A stretch of 64,000 nucleotides of DNA from contig BCIX01000001.1 of the NCBI GenBank assembly GCA_001600095.1, positions 744,001 to 808,000 on the forward strand. Direction: 5' to 3'. Positions 34,480 to 45,972 of this stretch are shown here, piece by piece. Under the pieces are notes generated by a model. It was not told the DNA's origin. It made no database searches and was given only the letters and a program-made list of their open reading frames with translations. Position 1 is the first letter of the stretch. Each line of letters starts with the position of its first letter. A program made the position numbers and the translations under genes. The stretch is from Bullera alba. Taxonomy: Eukaryota; Basidiomycota; Tremellomycetes; Tremellales; Bulleraceae.

Positions 34480-35730
34480 ATGTCAAAGGTCAGTGATGGG
34501 AGACAGGGAGTGAAGGCAAATAGTGGATGCTGATGCTTGATGCTGTAGGCTCAGTTTCTGAGAGAATACAAGCTGGTCGTTGTGGGAGGAGGTGGTGAGT
34601 GATCGTGCGCATCAGTACCAGTTCACCTCTCTCGTGATTCCGAGCATGGCATTGAGACGCAGTATGACGGTCAGAAGTGCAGCAAGGCGGAGGAGGGGAT
34701 GTTCTCCTGGACAACGCGACGTAGAACACTGTCTCTGCCCACGTCAAAGCGCTCGGACAAAGCCGCGCTCGCTTTGGACTACGCTGAAAGACGCTCAGGT
34801 GTTGGAAAGTCCGCTTTGACGATACAGTTCATCCAGTCCCATGTGAGTGGTGTCGGTTTCGCGAAGATATGCAGAGCGTTGTGCTGATCGTCGGTCGTAG
34901 TTCGTCGACGAGTGAGTGTCGGTCGGTGCGACAAGTCGGGGATGACCGTACTGATGTTCTGCAGGTATGATCCAACTATCGGTGAGTTCGGCGTTGTCGA
35001 CTGAGATCCGCCGCTGATAAATTGGCACAGAGGACTCGTATAGGAAGCAATGTATCATCGACGAGGAGGTCGCGTTGCTGGACGTGCTTGACACCGCCGG
35101 ACAAGAGGAGTACGGAGCCATGAGAGAGCAATACATGAGGACCGGTGTGTCATGAACCAGGATACCTCAGTCCCAGCTTACCAGTCGGGTAGGTGAGGGC
35201 TTCCTGCTCGTCTATGCCATCACTTCGCGTAATTCCTTCGAGGAAGTTTCAACGTTCCATCAGCAGATCCTGAGAGTGAGTGTGTATCACCGAGCTTTGC
35301 TGAACAACAGGTTAAAGACAAGGATTACTTCCCGGTCGTTGTCGTCGCCAACAAGTGCGACTTGGAGTACGAGCGACAGGTTCAGGCGAATGGTGAGTTA
35401 GTATAATTTGATGTCAAAAGCTAATCCCCTTGCAGAGGGACGAGAGTTAGCGAAGCGGTTCAATGCGCAGTGTATCGAGACGTCGGCAAAGCAGCGTGTC
35501 AACGTGGACGAGGCGTTCATCGCGGTGGTCAGAGCGATCAGGCGATACCAAAAGGTGAGCAAGGCTGGTGAAGATTGACATGGTTGCTGAACGTCCGTCA
35601 GGAGTCTGGCCCTCCACAAAGTACGCCCGCTGCGGCAGGAATGGGTGCTGGTGCTGCCGGCGGTCGACCAAATAAGGCTCAGGACGACCACGTCGACAAG
35701 GGCTGCTGCGGTGGTTGTGTCGTTCTCTAA
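34480..35730 (+). CDS. RAS1: Ras-type small GTPase
   Basis: A membrane-anchored signalling GTPase. After the tiny first exon (ATGTCAAAG) the protein reads [15 protein letters not shown], then [20 protein letters not shown], so the P-loop (G1) is split by an intron of about 200 bases, long for this genome. The effector loop is YDPTIEDSYRKQ, switch II is [20 protein letters not shown], and the guanine-binding motifs are NKCD and ETSAK. The Gln after DTAG and the Gly at the position of codon 12 are wild type. The hypervariable tail ends GCCGGCVVL: a CaaX box with two upstream Cys for palmitoylation. The final Leu favours geranylgeranylation. The order of residues fits fungal Ras1 better than Ras2, but the paralogue call is inference. 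Confidence 0.92.
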
Positions 35731-36011
35731 ATACTGTGGCTTTGCGAGGAGTCGCGTCCCTCCTCTTAGACTTGTTCACGACCGTGCTCGATCCTGGATA
35801 TCTTATGCTTGCTTTACGAATATACCGTGTCTCTCGGTCTCGTTGTTGGGTTATACTCGTGCTGTAGATATGGAGATGCATATTCCCGCTGGTTTGTGGA
35901 AAGATCGAGCTGGTGGAGGTCGATTTGGTCAACGAGAAGAGGATGTCAACTTGTAATTTCGTGCAAAACTGGCCATCTTCGCCATTCATCTTGCTATCGA
36001 CCAAAGATATA

Positions 36012-36525
36012 ATGTTCACCTCGGGCCTGCGGCTGGCCGCAAAGAGTGCAAGAGGGCCTGCGAAGAATGCAGGGAGTGCTTCGAACAACGCAGCTGGGCC
36101 ATCTCGATCCCGTATACCCGTGCCACCGCCTCCGCCCAAAGCAGCCGTTGCACGACCTCCGACGATACAACAATCCAATGTCGACAAAAGCGCTGTAAAC
36201 GAAGCTGGAGCTCGGAAAGCCTCGACAGCACCAGCAAAGCCGCCCAGCGGTATAGTAAAGTCATATCGGTCGTATCTTAGTGAGTAAAAAGGTCGGCTTC
36301 CCTTTGGAGTGTCGTGTTGCTGAATCGTCCCAAGGCATGCCGCCGCAGACCAAGATACTGATAGGTTTCATCTTGTTCGCATCTGCGATGGCAATACGAC
36401 TGTTCGACACGTTTGTGCCCGAGGAAGAACTGCCGTCGGTACCGGTAGAGACGGTGTTTGATAGGAAGGCGAAGGAAGAGGGTCGGCTGGCGGTTGAGGG
36501 TGGAGAACAGATCAGGCCTTCGTAG
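36012..36525 (+). CDS. Small single-pass membrane protein, probably mitochondrial
   Basis: Two exons joined by a 55-base intron (36280-36334, phase 1) give 152 residues. The N-terminus (MFTSGLRLAAKSARGPAKNA) is basic and free of acids, like a mitochondrial presequence. A Pro/Ala-rich linker follows (PVPPPPPKAAVARPP). After the intron come TKILIGFILFASAMAIRLFD, one membrane helix, and an acidic tail ending GEQIRPS. I do not recognise the family; the layout fits a small inner-membrane assembly factor. The unspliced first frame would end at SYRSYLSE; the joined reading gives SYLSMPPQTK instead. Confidence 0.55.
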
Positions 36526-36634
36526 GGACGCAAGGGCTTTGAGGATCAAAATCCGAGAGCTCGACACTTAAACCGACCCACGACCCACAAATTCGATATT
36601 CACAACAGTGACTATAATCAATGCGATCGCATCC

Positions 36635-37791
36635 TCATATCCTATGACCATATCGAATCGGCGGGACATCCATGTACCCCAGGTCACTCTCCCCATCGTC
36701 ATCATATCCTCCCGGCAGCCCAGCGTGCCTTCTATCCGGAGTATGGTAATAAGACGGCAGCCACGAACTCTGCGCTCTATCGTCCTTTCTGCCCTCCAAT
36801 CTCGCCCGAGCCTGAGCTTGGGCTTCCGCTTTCACCCGCTGCGCCGGGGTCAGCGGGACGTCGCTTGAGTCCTGCCTTGAATATGTGGGTCGTCCTCTGG
36901 TGGTAGGTGTGAGCTCGGGGGTTGGAGGGGCGTATCGAGCTTGTGGATCTTGGCGTGTGTCCGGAGGAGAGAGAGGGGACCGTTGGTTGTGCCGCCTGGG
37001 ACTGGAGGTGGTCGGAGGAGTGAGCGGTTGACCATTGTGCCTATTTGGCGTTTGAGGGGAAGCGGGATTCCGGCTCTGTTTACCCACTCCAGCCCGAATA
37101 TCATTCCACCCGTTCACTTTTGTTCTTGGCTCCGCGCCAGGGCTTCGATCGGTACCTCCTCCACCATTCTCATTCCGCAGGCCAGATCTACCAGGCGTTG
37201 TCCGCGGCGAGGGCACGGGATACGCCTGCCTCGCTTCGTCGAATCCGGGAGGGTCTGGGGTGATGATATGATGAGGTTGACTCAAGCCCAGCTTGGCCAA
37301 TCCCTCCTCGTACGTCACCACGACCATCTCCTCACTCTCGGGTCGAAGCACAATCGGACTTCTCGTATCCTGCTCGTTGCCGAGATTCGTCCTCGAACCG
37401 TTCGGCGTGACTGTTGCAACTGTAGGTTGACCCCATCCCCATCCATCCTTGCCCTTCTTCAACCGGCCAGTCGAGGGCGTGACGAGCGTCGAGTTGCCTG
37501 TCGAAGGGGACGGAGCGATTGGCGGTGAGGGTGCGCGATATGTCGTTGGAGCAGCAGCGGGAGGATACCCAAATCCCCAGGTGGTGAATGTGTTCCGGCG
37601 ATCATCGGTCTTGGCGGCCTCCATGGGCCGACTGCTACGCCCAGAGAGGCATCGTTTTCGAGTGCAGTGGATTGAGACGATGATTACGAGGATGACCGCG
37701 ACTGAGGCAGTGGCGATCGCTGCGATGATGACTGGTTATGAGCGTTGTCCTCGGGGGTGGAGAACTTACTTGGGGAGAACTCCAGCTTCAT
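36635..37791 (-). CDS. Single-pass membrane protein with Pro/Ser-rich tail
   Basis: Two exons separated by a 38-base intron give 372 residues. Exon 1 (MKLEFSP, ATG at 37791) splices to a strong membrane helix, IIIAAIATASVAVILVIIVS, followed by a basic, Cys-containing stop-transfer segment (IHCTRKRCLSGRSSRP). The remaining about 320 residues are Pro/Ser/Thr/Arg-rich and probably disordered, with the short blocks VVVTYEEGLAKLGLSQPHH and PLTPAQRVKAEAQAQARARL. The predicted topology is a short outside N-terminus and a long cytosolic tail, like fungal wall-sensor or Axl2-type anchors without the ectodomain. No family assigned. A reading from the internal ATG at 37624 would lose the helix. Confidence 0.6.
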
Positions 37792-38931
37792 TCCTCAAAG
37801 TATTGTCCTGGGGACACGAGCTCTCGCTCTACACTCCTAGAGTACTGCCTTCCTCTGTCTCTGAAGGTCTATCTTGACGGCGTTTATTGGGTTTCCTGCA
37901 CAACGTTTACTGTTCCCTTCTCATCGACATGTTGAAACAAAGACATTCGAGATTGAGCGCCCTTCACATCATTAGCTCCGACTCTCACCACCCCGCTTGA
38001 TCTGATCTGCCCAGCTGAGAGGTGAAACGACACCCTTTTCACCCCGCTGCTCCGTGCGTGTGAAAGGAACGGGAGGTCGGGTCGTGTGGGCGGTCGGTCC
38101 CGTCGATCGCAGTGTAGATGGGAATGCTCCGCCCTAGTAGTCTGGTGAGGTCCTTGGAAGGCAGTCAGACTAGTTTCTGCCCTGGTGTCGTGGAGGGATA
38201 AGGTACTCGGTATTTGGGAATACGTTTCACAACATATGACCGGCCTCGCGATGGTAGATATATCCTTTGAGGGAGTTTCAGTACTCTTTGCAGCTGGAGT
38301 AGTGAGTCGGCTCGGTAGCCGGTGCTTTGCTCATACTCGAGTACGGCCTCCCGTCCTTTCGCCCTCGCGCCACCAGTTCACGATGTCTAGACCTTCAGTC
38401 CACGCCGGTCTTGCTCCTAATCTCCTATCGCTGCGATATTGGGAACGATCTTCGTTTGTAGCGTGCACCTGTCGAGCTGTAATGGGGTCTCATGGGTGTT
38501 ATGTTCTTGATCGCGGTTCTGGTGAGAGGCGCGAGCTCTCTCTGTTCCGTCCGCTCATCTGATCATTGAACACGTGCTAATTGTTTGCTGCAGGCTGCTG
38601 AACGTTTTAGCTGAGCTTGACCCAGGCTTGATCCAGGCTGCCCGCTGTCGGGGGTTGACCAAAGTGACCGCGCACACATTACCGTGAGAGAGCTTCTATG
38701 CCCCTCGATGCCGAAGCCTGCCGAAGCTCCTGGCATGGGCGCGATGACGTCTAGACTAAACCTAATCTCAAACCTCCACTTCCGGCCGTGGCTCTGTTTG
38801 TAATCTGGTCTGCAAAGCCATTCGCCGTACTACATGTCAGCGCCTTCAAATACAGCCAGATACAATTAGGATGCAGCTTCTTCTCTATCAGTACACTTCT
38901 CCCGTTTCATCACTCACACTACAGCAAAGAA
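37792..38931. other. Intergenic, 1.1 kb, promoter side of two divergent genes
   Basis: No gene is supported. The longest open frame (38185-38562) starts with GTG and has no family features. The right half is upstream of the old-yellow-enzyme gene and contains a CRE/ATF-like TGACGTC at about 38747. A CT-rich leader precedes the ATG at 38932. Confidence 0.45.
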
Positions 38932-40256
38932 ATGTCTGACGCACCCAAGTTCCCCAACCTAGCCAAGTCTGTCCAGCTCGGCGCGCTCAAGGCGAAGAAT
39001 GGCGCTCTCATGGCTTCCTTGACGAGGAATCGATCGATCCGTGGGTATTCCGGGTCGGATTCAAATTCTAGTGGCTGATTCAGCACCCAGCAACCCACAT
39101 CCCCAACGACGACAACGTCAAATACTACTCCCAAAGAGCCAAAAACGGTGGCGCGGGACTCATCTTCACCGAGGGCACCTTGATCAGCAAGCAGGGTACC
39201 GAGTGGCCCAATGCCCCCGGGTGCTGGTCGGACGAACATGCAAAAGGATGGAAAAAGGTCACTGACGCCGTCCATGCCGAGGGAACGCAGATGGTCGCTC
39301 AGCTGTGGCACTTGGGCCGAGTCTGTCACCCTGGAATGGACCTTCAGAAGGAGAGCGGTGAGCCCGTTTACGGACCAAGCGCTGTCGCTGCCAGGGGAGG
39401 AAAGGTTTGTCTCGCCTTTATCACGTCTCTCGAGTTGCACTGACGATCCTCAGTTCCGGGACCTTCCAGACTCGCCAGGATACATTGTCCCCACCGAGAT
39501 CCCAGAGCCTGAAAAGATCCTCGACCAGTACACCAACGCGGCAAAGATCGCCAAAGAGGCTGGATTTGACGGAGTGGAGCTGCACTCTGCCAACGGGTAC
39601 CTGGTGGAGCAGTTCCTCAGCGACAGTGCCAATGTTAGGACCGACAAGTGGGGAGGAAGCGTGGAGAACAGATGCCGATTCGGCTTGGAAGCCGTGAAGC
39701 GACTCATCGATGTCTGGGGAGCCGACCGCGTAGGGTGAGTGATAAGGTCGTGCGATCTGGGCTGACGTGTACAGAATTAAGCTCTCCCCGTGCGGTGGCT
39801 ACAACGATCTCTTCTTCAACTCTCACGAGGCCGTCCTCGAGACGTTCCACTACTACATCGAACAGCTTGATGCTCTTGGTCTCGCCTACATCCAAGTCAT
39901 GCAGTATAACGCTTACGGAGACAACAAGTGGGACGGGGCGCCTCAAGGATTTGACCACGACGTTGTCAAGGAGTACGGTCATTTGGTCAAGAAGTCCAAC
40001 TTTGTCGCCAACTGCGGCTACGACGGACCCAAGGCTGAGAAGGAGCTGGCCGAGAGGGGTGTCAAGGCAGTCACATTTGGTCAGGCATTCATCGCCAACC
40101 CGGACTACTACAGGAGGCTGCAGGAGGATTTGGAGCTGAACCAGCCAGACTATCAGGTGAGTCGCCCAATACGGTGGCCGCTGATGACAGACTTTCTACA
40201 CGACTGGCGACGGAGGAAACGGCCACGGATACCACGACTACCCTTTTGCCAAATAG
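38932..40256 (+). CDS. Old yellow enzyme family NADH:flavin oxidoreductase
   Basis: An FMN-dependent ene-reductase reducing activated double bonds, often induced by oxidative or xenobiotic stress. The N-terminus is KSVQLGALKAKNGALMASL. After a phase-1 intron, PTHIPNDDNVKYYSQRAKNG follows. Family motifs are GTLISKQGTEWPNAPG, QLWHLGRVCHPGM, the substrate-binding pair in VELHSANGYLVEQFL (H...N), and NVRTDKWGGSVENRCRFGLE. Later come IKLSPCGGYNDLFF and KAVTFGQAFIANPDYYRRL (FMN phosphate site region). The last exon ends GHGYHDYPFAK, TAG at 40254-40256. It is about 370 residues with no targeting signal, so cytosolic. Confidence 0.9.
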
Positions 40257-40471
40257 AGTAAATAGAGTAGAGAAAGAAGAGAAGATAAGAGAAGAGTCAT
40301 ACTTTAGAGACGAGGACGTTTCATACAGCATGCAGCTGGACGGCGAAAGCCGAATTCCGAAAGAGACGTTTGGCTGGAAATGGAATGCAATGATCGAGAA
40401 TCCTGAGTCGCGAAGATGCACCTGTTTTGAACTACTTCATTCACCCATCTCTCCTCCTACTGCTCATTACA

Positions 40472-41746
40472 ATGGCCGCACACCTGGGAAAGATCGAGTA
40501 TGCCATTTTTGACATGGACGGCTTGCTAGGTAAGTAGACAGAGATGCCTGACAGCTCGGAAACAGCTAACAATCTGTTCGTGTGCAGTGTGAGTCTTACA
40601 GACTGCGTTCGGTATTGACAGTACAGGGACACCGAGAGGATCTACACCCTAGTTACCAGTGAGCATGGAAGAGGAAGCTTTCTCTGCGCGGCTTCTGAAT
40701 ACCTTCTTAGATGAGATCCTGGCGAGGTATGGCCTGGAAATGACATGGGACATCAAGAAGGGCATCATGGGCAAGGGTGAGTGCCTGACGAGTGGCTGTT
40801 CCGTCGCCGAGCTGACGTCGGACTACTCTCCTTCGACACTCATATCACTCATTCTCTTTTTCATCACTTATCGATCGTACCGCCATATGTACATCGCTGT
40901 CCACACGCTTTTCAGTCCAACGAGAGGCCGCAGAGTACATCTACTCCTTCTTCCCCGGTCTCGAGCACAAGCTCTCTGTCGACGACTACCTCACAGAAAG
41001 GCAGGATAGGCAGAACGAGCTATGGAGCAGTGTCCCAGCTATGCAAGGTGCAGTCGACCTCGTCCGGGGCTTGGTGAGTAGCGCGTCTTACGGGCAATTC
41101 TGACAGCAGTACGATGCTGGAGTCCCTATTGCCCTCGCAACTGGTTCCAGCATGGCAAACCTCAAGCAAAAGACGGTACGCATGGTCTCCCCCCTTGCGT
41201 CGCAGCTATTGGCTAACTGACGCCAAGTCCCATTTGCCGGAAATCTTCTCGCTCTTCCCTCCGACATCGATCCTCACCGCTGATTCGCCCGAGGTCAAGC
41301 CAGGCAGGGGAAAGCCCAATCCAGACATCTTCCTCGCAGCAGCTCACAGCTTGGGTAGGTTGCCACGAACGATACTAACTTACTTGAATCAGGCCGAGAT
41401 GTCGGCACTGCAACCGAGTGCAGTGAGGCTCAGGCAGCCGAAAGAGCCAGAGGAGTAGTCTTTGAGGATGCTATTCCCGTGAGAGACTCCCATGACATTT
41501 TTCGATATCCCGCTCACACCAGTCAGGGTGTAAATGCAGGCGTTGCTGCCGGAATGAATGGTAGGTATGACAAGGCACGTTGCCCGCTGACAATCAGTCA
41601 TCTGGATCCCAGACGACGAGCTACGGAAGCTAGACCCCACAAACGATTTTGGCGCCAAGGAGGTTTTGAGGAGTCTCGACCAGTGGGACCCTAAGCGATG
41701 GGGCCTGGACAATGTGAAAGTGAGTCCGGGCTGGGTTCTTCACTGA
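40472..41746 (+). CDS. HAD-superfamily phosphatase (pseudouridine-5'-phosphatase-like)
   Basis: A small HAD hydrolase of about 265 residues that probably dephosphorylates a sugar or nucleoside phosphate. Motif I is AIFDMDGLLVDTERIYTLVT, motif II GVPIALATGSSMANLKQK, motif III the Lys in PEVKPGRGKPNPDIFL, and motif IV VVFEDAIPGVNAGVAAGM. To keep motif I, the Val codon must be assembled from G (40529), T (40588) and G (40627), that is, two introns (40530-40587 and 40589-40626) with a one-base exon between. Other introns are near 40658, 40775, 41074, 41176, 41354, 41479 and 41563. The final residues (DNVKVSPGWVLH) may be affected by one more unrecognised splice. Confidence 0.85.
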
Positions 41747-41889
41747 CACTCAGATCGGGCAATAGTCCGGAGGTGATGCATCATCCATCCTGAGCGCAAC
41801 GCAAAACTGTCCTTGGCTTCGTCTGAGCAGTCTCCCCAGTCACCTTTTCCACTTGATCTAGCTTGCCGGGCCAGCTCTTAAACCTCGCT

Positions 41890-43918
41890 TTACTTCGCGA
41901 CGTACCCTCTAAGACCGTCTACCAGCCTCCACACACCCCATGCTCCTGGGTCCGGAACCTCTCTCTTCTTCAACTCCTCCTGATTGACATACGCGCCCCG
42001 ACCGGCTTTTGCGACGAGCTCCTTGGTCTTGTCCGCGGCGACCTGCGCATCGTCTGCTGATGAAGAGAGTCCCTTGGATGGGAGCGACTTGATGAAAGCT
42101 TCGAGCGGGTCGACAAGCGTTCGCGAAGGTGGTCTGGCACGGGTGTCTATAGGTCAGCGAAGTCGACCACGGGTCACTTACATTTGTAAAGCACCGCCAG
42201 GGCTTTGGTGGCCGCCTTAGACCAGATCTCTGGCGTCGCGGCACCATTGCCAGCTTGGTCTCTTAAGCCTTTGCCCAATCCGGCGAAGAAGATGCTAATA
42301 ATCAGCAAGACTCTTCCCAATGACTCACGAGTAGAGCGCGCCCGAAGTGCCTCCCATGTCCTCCTCCACCACCTCTGCAATGACCGAAATATCCTCGATG
42401 ACGTTCTTGCCCGCTAGCTTGCCCTCCTTGATTGCCTTGAGGATGGCTTTGGCTCCGGCCTCAAGGGTCAATCCGGCATCACCGTCTCCGGCAATCTGGT
42501 CCTGCTTTGTCAACTCGGGTTCGGCCTCGATGATCGAGTGGCACGCGCGGGTGATGGCATCCAGGAATTCTTTCTCATTGGCAGCTGGAATCCATCAGCT
42601 GTTGGTTTCGCAGAGATCACTCACGAGGCATCTCCACTTCCTTGGCTTTGGGGACGGCTTCCTCTTGAATCTTCTCGCCGAGTTTTCCTGGCTCGCCTGT
42701 AGATGTCCAAGCCCATCCTGGTGCGTCGGCCTTGGCGTCAAGAAGCTCCAGGATCCTCTCTGGGGAGTACTTGTCGCCCTTCTTTGGCAGGAGTAGTAGC
42801 GTCAAGCTGAACCCGGGCATGTTGAGCGAGGTCATATAAGTGCCCGAGAGGACTCTTCTCAATCTGTACCCCTTGGCTGCTAGCCACTTGGAGGCCTCGT
42901 TAGTTATACCACCGAGCTCGAGTGAGGAGATGGAACCGAGGTTGTTGACCATGAGAACGACTTCGTCCGAACCATTGTTGGAGAATGGAACGAAAGAGCG
43001 GTCCGAGTCGGTGGTGTCAACAATGTTGGAGAGCATCTTGTCCACAATCTCCGAGACGGATGAGAGGGGAAGTTTCGACGTTCCAGGCTCGTTGTGGATA
43101 CCCATGCCGAGCTCGACCTCGTCGGCGCCAAGATGCGATTCTCCAGCTTTCGTACCGGGAACCTAGAAGTCAGCACCGCGAGGAGGGCGTGTACTTACAT
43201 TACAGTGGTCAAGTCCGATGCCAATGGTGCCCAACCTCGTCACAGCGTACTTTGCCACATCCTCCACGGCATCCAAATCTCCTCCTTGATCCGCAAGGGC
43301 CGAAGCGAGCTTGTACACCAATACCGTCCCAGCAAGACCTCTACACATTCAGTATGATCGTCTGCTCATACAAGACTCACCGTCTGCCGACGATAGTACC
43401 CTGCTGCCTTCCCACAGCCACGTCGTCTCCTACTAGAAGGACTCTGACATCCCCTGGACCGCCTTTACTCCTGTACTGCTCCGCTGCCAGGCCAAAATGA
43501 AGTGCGTCGCCGGTGTAGTTCATCACGACGATCAAACTGCCCTTCTCCCTAGTGACCAGCTCCACTCCTCGTCTCACTTGAGCCACATTCGGCGAGGCGA
43601 ACACATTGCCGCAGACGGCGGCATCGAGCAGCCCAGGACCGACGAATGCTGCGTGAGCGGGTTCATGGCCGGATCCTCCGCCCGAGAGCAGAGCGACTTT
43701 GGAGGTGGTGGGAGGAGTGTAGATGACTTGGGAAGGTCAGTTACGGCTTGTCCATCAGGAAGGTACTTCATTCACCTCTCTGCGCTTCGTCGAATTTGAC
43801 GTTTGGGTTGAGTGTCGCTAGTCCCCTGAGCGACTCGACCACCAGAGCGCTGGGGTCGTTGACGAGGTGTTTGTCTGATGGTCAGCTGATGCGGATCTGT
43901 ACGGGACTTACGAGCCAT
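41890..43918 (-). CDS. DAK1: Dihydroxyacetone kinase
   Basis: An ATP-dependent kinase that phosphorylates dihydroxyacetone (and glyceraldehyde) for entry into glycolysis and for detoxification. A short first exon (MA) splices to HKHLVNDPSALVVESLRGLA. The DhaK domain has ALLSGGGSGHEPAHAAFVG, CGNVFASPNVAQVRRGVEL, IVVMNYTGDALHFGLAAEQY and MGIHNEPGTSKLPLSSVSEI, then VLMVNNLGSISSLELGG. The DhaL ATP-binding domain has DQIAGDGDAGLTLEAGAKAI and EEDMGGTSGALYSIFFAGL, with PSRTLVDPLEAFI near the end. Both domains are complete; length is normal, about 600 residues. The end is the TAA at 41890-41892. The upstream region holds a CGG-N11-CCG site. Confidence 0.92.
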
Positions 43919-44363
43919 GTTGAAGTGATTTGCTTTTTTAGACTTGATCGAAGGTGATACGAGGTACGATTTTCGTTTCCAAGCGCTGTATATCTGTACG
44001 GCTAGAGTATAGGTATCGCGACCAGCACACAGCAGCGAAGGCCATCTGCCCCACTGACAAGAAGACGGTGCATGCCATCCACTCCTTCGCTCCGGAGAAT
44101 CGGGCGTTGTGATCTCCGCGGTGCAACTCCGGACGGCTTTGCGGCGCCGATGCGGCAATTCTCGGCCTCCCTAGAGCCGTAGCGGGCCAGCGGCAACTAT
44201 ACAGTGTACGATACGTGACTGGCATGGCTGGGACTACAACAGTCCTGCAGAGCAGAGGATGCCTTGATGCATAGAGTTGCATGAGTTCGTAGAGGAAGTG
44301 TTGTCAGGAGTCATATGTACACACGGACGGGAGGATCGAAGATGAGTCCGCCATGACTTATGC
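43919..44363. other. Intergenic: DHA kinase promoter
   Basis: This 445-base stretch lies between the end of the oxidoreductase gene and the start of the DHA kinase gene, both on the minus strand. No gene is supported. It contains a Gal4-spaced CGG-N11-CCG site. Confidence 0.5.
44163..44179. promoter_or_regulatory. CGG-N11-CCG palindromic site
   Basis: CGG at 44163-44165 and CCG at 44177-44179 are separated by exactly 11 bases, the spacing bound by Gal4-type Zn2Cys6 dimers. It lies about 250 bases upstream of the DHA kinase ATG. A single site of this short consensus can also arise by chance. Confidence 0.3.
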
Positions 44364-45972
44364 CTATGCAGACCTCGCTCCACGCTCCCTCGCTGCTTTC
44401 TCACCTGCGAGACGGATGTCCCAGGTCTATATCCAATTAGCACAACTCAGCTATAGACAACTCACAAACTTGTATGTCTCCATAGCATCGTCATAAGATG
44501 AGAGGATGGCAGAGCGGTCGGCTTTGCCTTCGATGACGTCGATGATGGCTGCCATCTCGGTGAGGTAGCAATCGTCCTGCAAGAGGTCAGCGCGGGAAGG
44601 CGATCCTCAACTCACGTCGGTGAAGACGGTACGAGCTGAGGGAGATGGTCAGCACGAGTACGGGATCCTCATGTCGACTCACTCTCATCTGGTGCACCGG
44701 GCCTTCTGACGTATAGCTTTGGGGCAACACCGTAAGGATCGACCAAGCGCAGTTTCCATCCATCGGCAATGACCAGAAGTTCACAGTCGTAATCCCCATC
44801 TATCATTAGCCTGGGTTTGAGCTCGGTGACCTACCATGCAGCGCCACTCCATGCAAGAAGCTTCCTGTCGCGCCATTCTCCCACTTCCAGATTGCGTTGG
44901 TAATTCTTGGGATCCTCTTCTCTGGCTTGACCAGGGCGTGTTCGTCCAATCTCAGCTCGGATAGATGGCCCGCTTTGTCTGTTGACTCGACCGTATTGAC
45001 ATGCAAGGATCCTGGGACATGCGGAGCCGCGAAGTATCGCGAGAGGTCGATAAAGTGGGTTCCCTGCCCAACGACGGCTAGACATGAGCGTTGATCTTCG
45101 GATCCGACTCACGGCCAAGCTCATTGTCGAGATCCCAGTATCCGATAGTCTTCTCGCTTGCTCCAGCGAATTGGCTATACTTAGCGGAGCTTCCTCGTCC
45201 TCAACTCACTAGGCCATGAGGTATGTGGCGCTGGTTGCCATGATGGTCAGATTGTTCTCCTTGATCAATCGCTTCATCTCCATCACGGCTAATCATCAGC
45301 TTGGTCCTGGACATGCCAACTCACCCTTGAGATATCTCGACATGTAGCCAATACTGACGACCTTTCCCTCGAGCTCCTTGGCTACCTTTTCCAGCTCGTC
45401 CACTGGCCCAGCGGAAATGGGCTTCTCGATGAACTGGGCCGCATGGGGGAAGTGCTTGTTGAATCGGATATCCGCGTCGGAGCCGGGGATGGTGGTTCCT
45501 CGAGATGTACCTTGAAGGCCATTGATAATGAGTCTGCCGATACATTAATTGAACTTGCCATTGTGTTATGCCCAATCACATACCTCGGGGCCAAGTCTCC
45601 CTTCAAAGCCTCTGCCGCTTCATCAATGGAAGCAAACACCCTGGCGTTGTCATAACCCGTGATCGAGTCGTCGGCTCGTTTCATACGAAGAATGTTCTCC
45701 GCGTGCGCCTTGTTGATGTCGATCAATCCGACGACATTGAGTCGCTTGCCGAGGTGTCTGGTCGTCAGCGAGGTTACACCGACACTACACCCACTTCTCG
45801 AGTCTACGAGACTGTGAAGACTTAGCGAAGCGCTATACGAGTTGACATTTCACTTACATGATTCCACGGCCCTTCTGTGGTACCTATGCCTGTGAGCTCT
45901 GCACCACTGCCATCACTTACCGAAGTTGACGCGGCCAGCTCCGTAGATCAGTACGTTGAACAGGTCAGACAT
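44364..45972 (-). CDS. Gfo/Idh/MocA family oxidoreductase
   Basis: An NAD(P)-dependent dehydrogenase of the glucose-fructose oxidoreductase/inositol dehydrogenase family. The N-terminus reads VLIYGAGRVNFGTTEGPWNH after joining the first two exons. Later parts are RLNVVGLIDINKAHAENILR, the conserved catalytic FIEKPISAGPVDELEKVAKE (E-K-P), KVVSIGYMSRYLKVMEMKRL, VGQGTHFIDLSRYF, and a C-terminal beta-sheet domain with IWKWENGATGSFLHGVALH. The end, ERGARSA, has TAG at 44364-44366. About eight introns are present. Substrate unknown; probably a sugar, polyol or catabolic intermediate. It is about 390 residues without a targeting signal. Confidence 0.85.

Noticed and set aside
38185..38562. 125-codon open frame in a large gap
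   Set aside because: It starts with GTG, has no recognisable domain, no intron continuation and a poor context.
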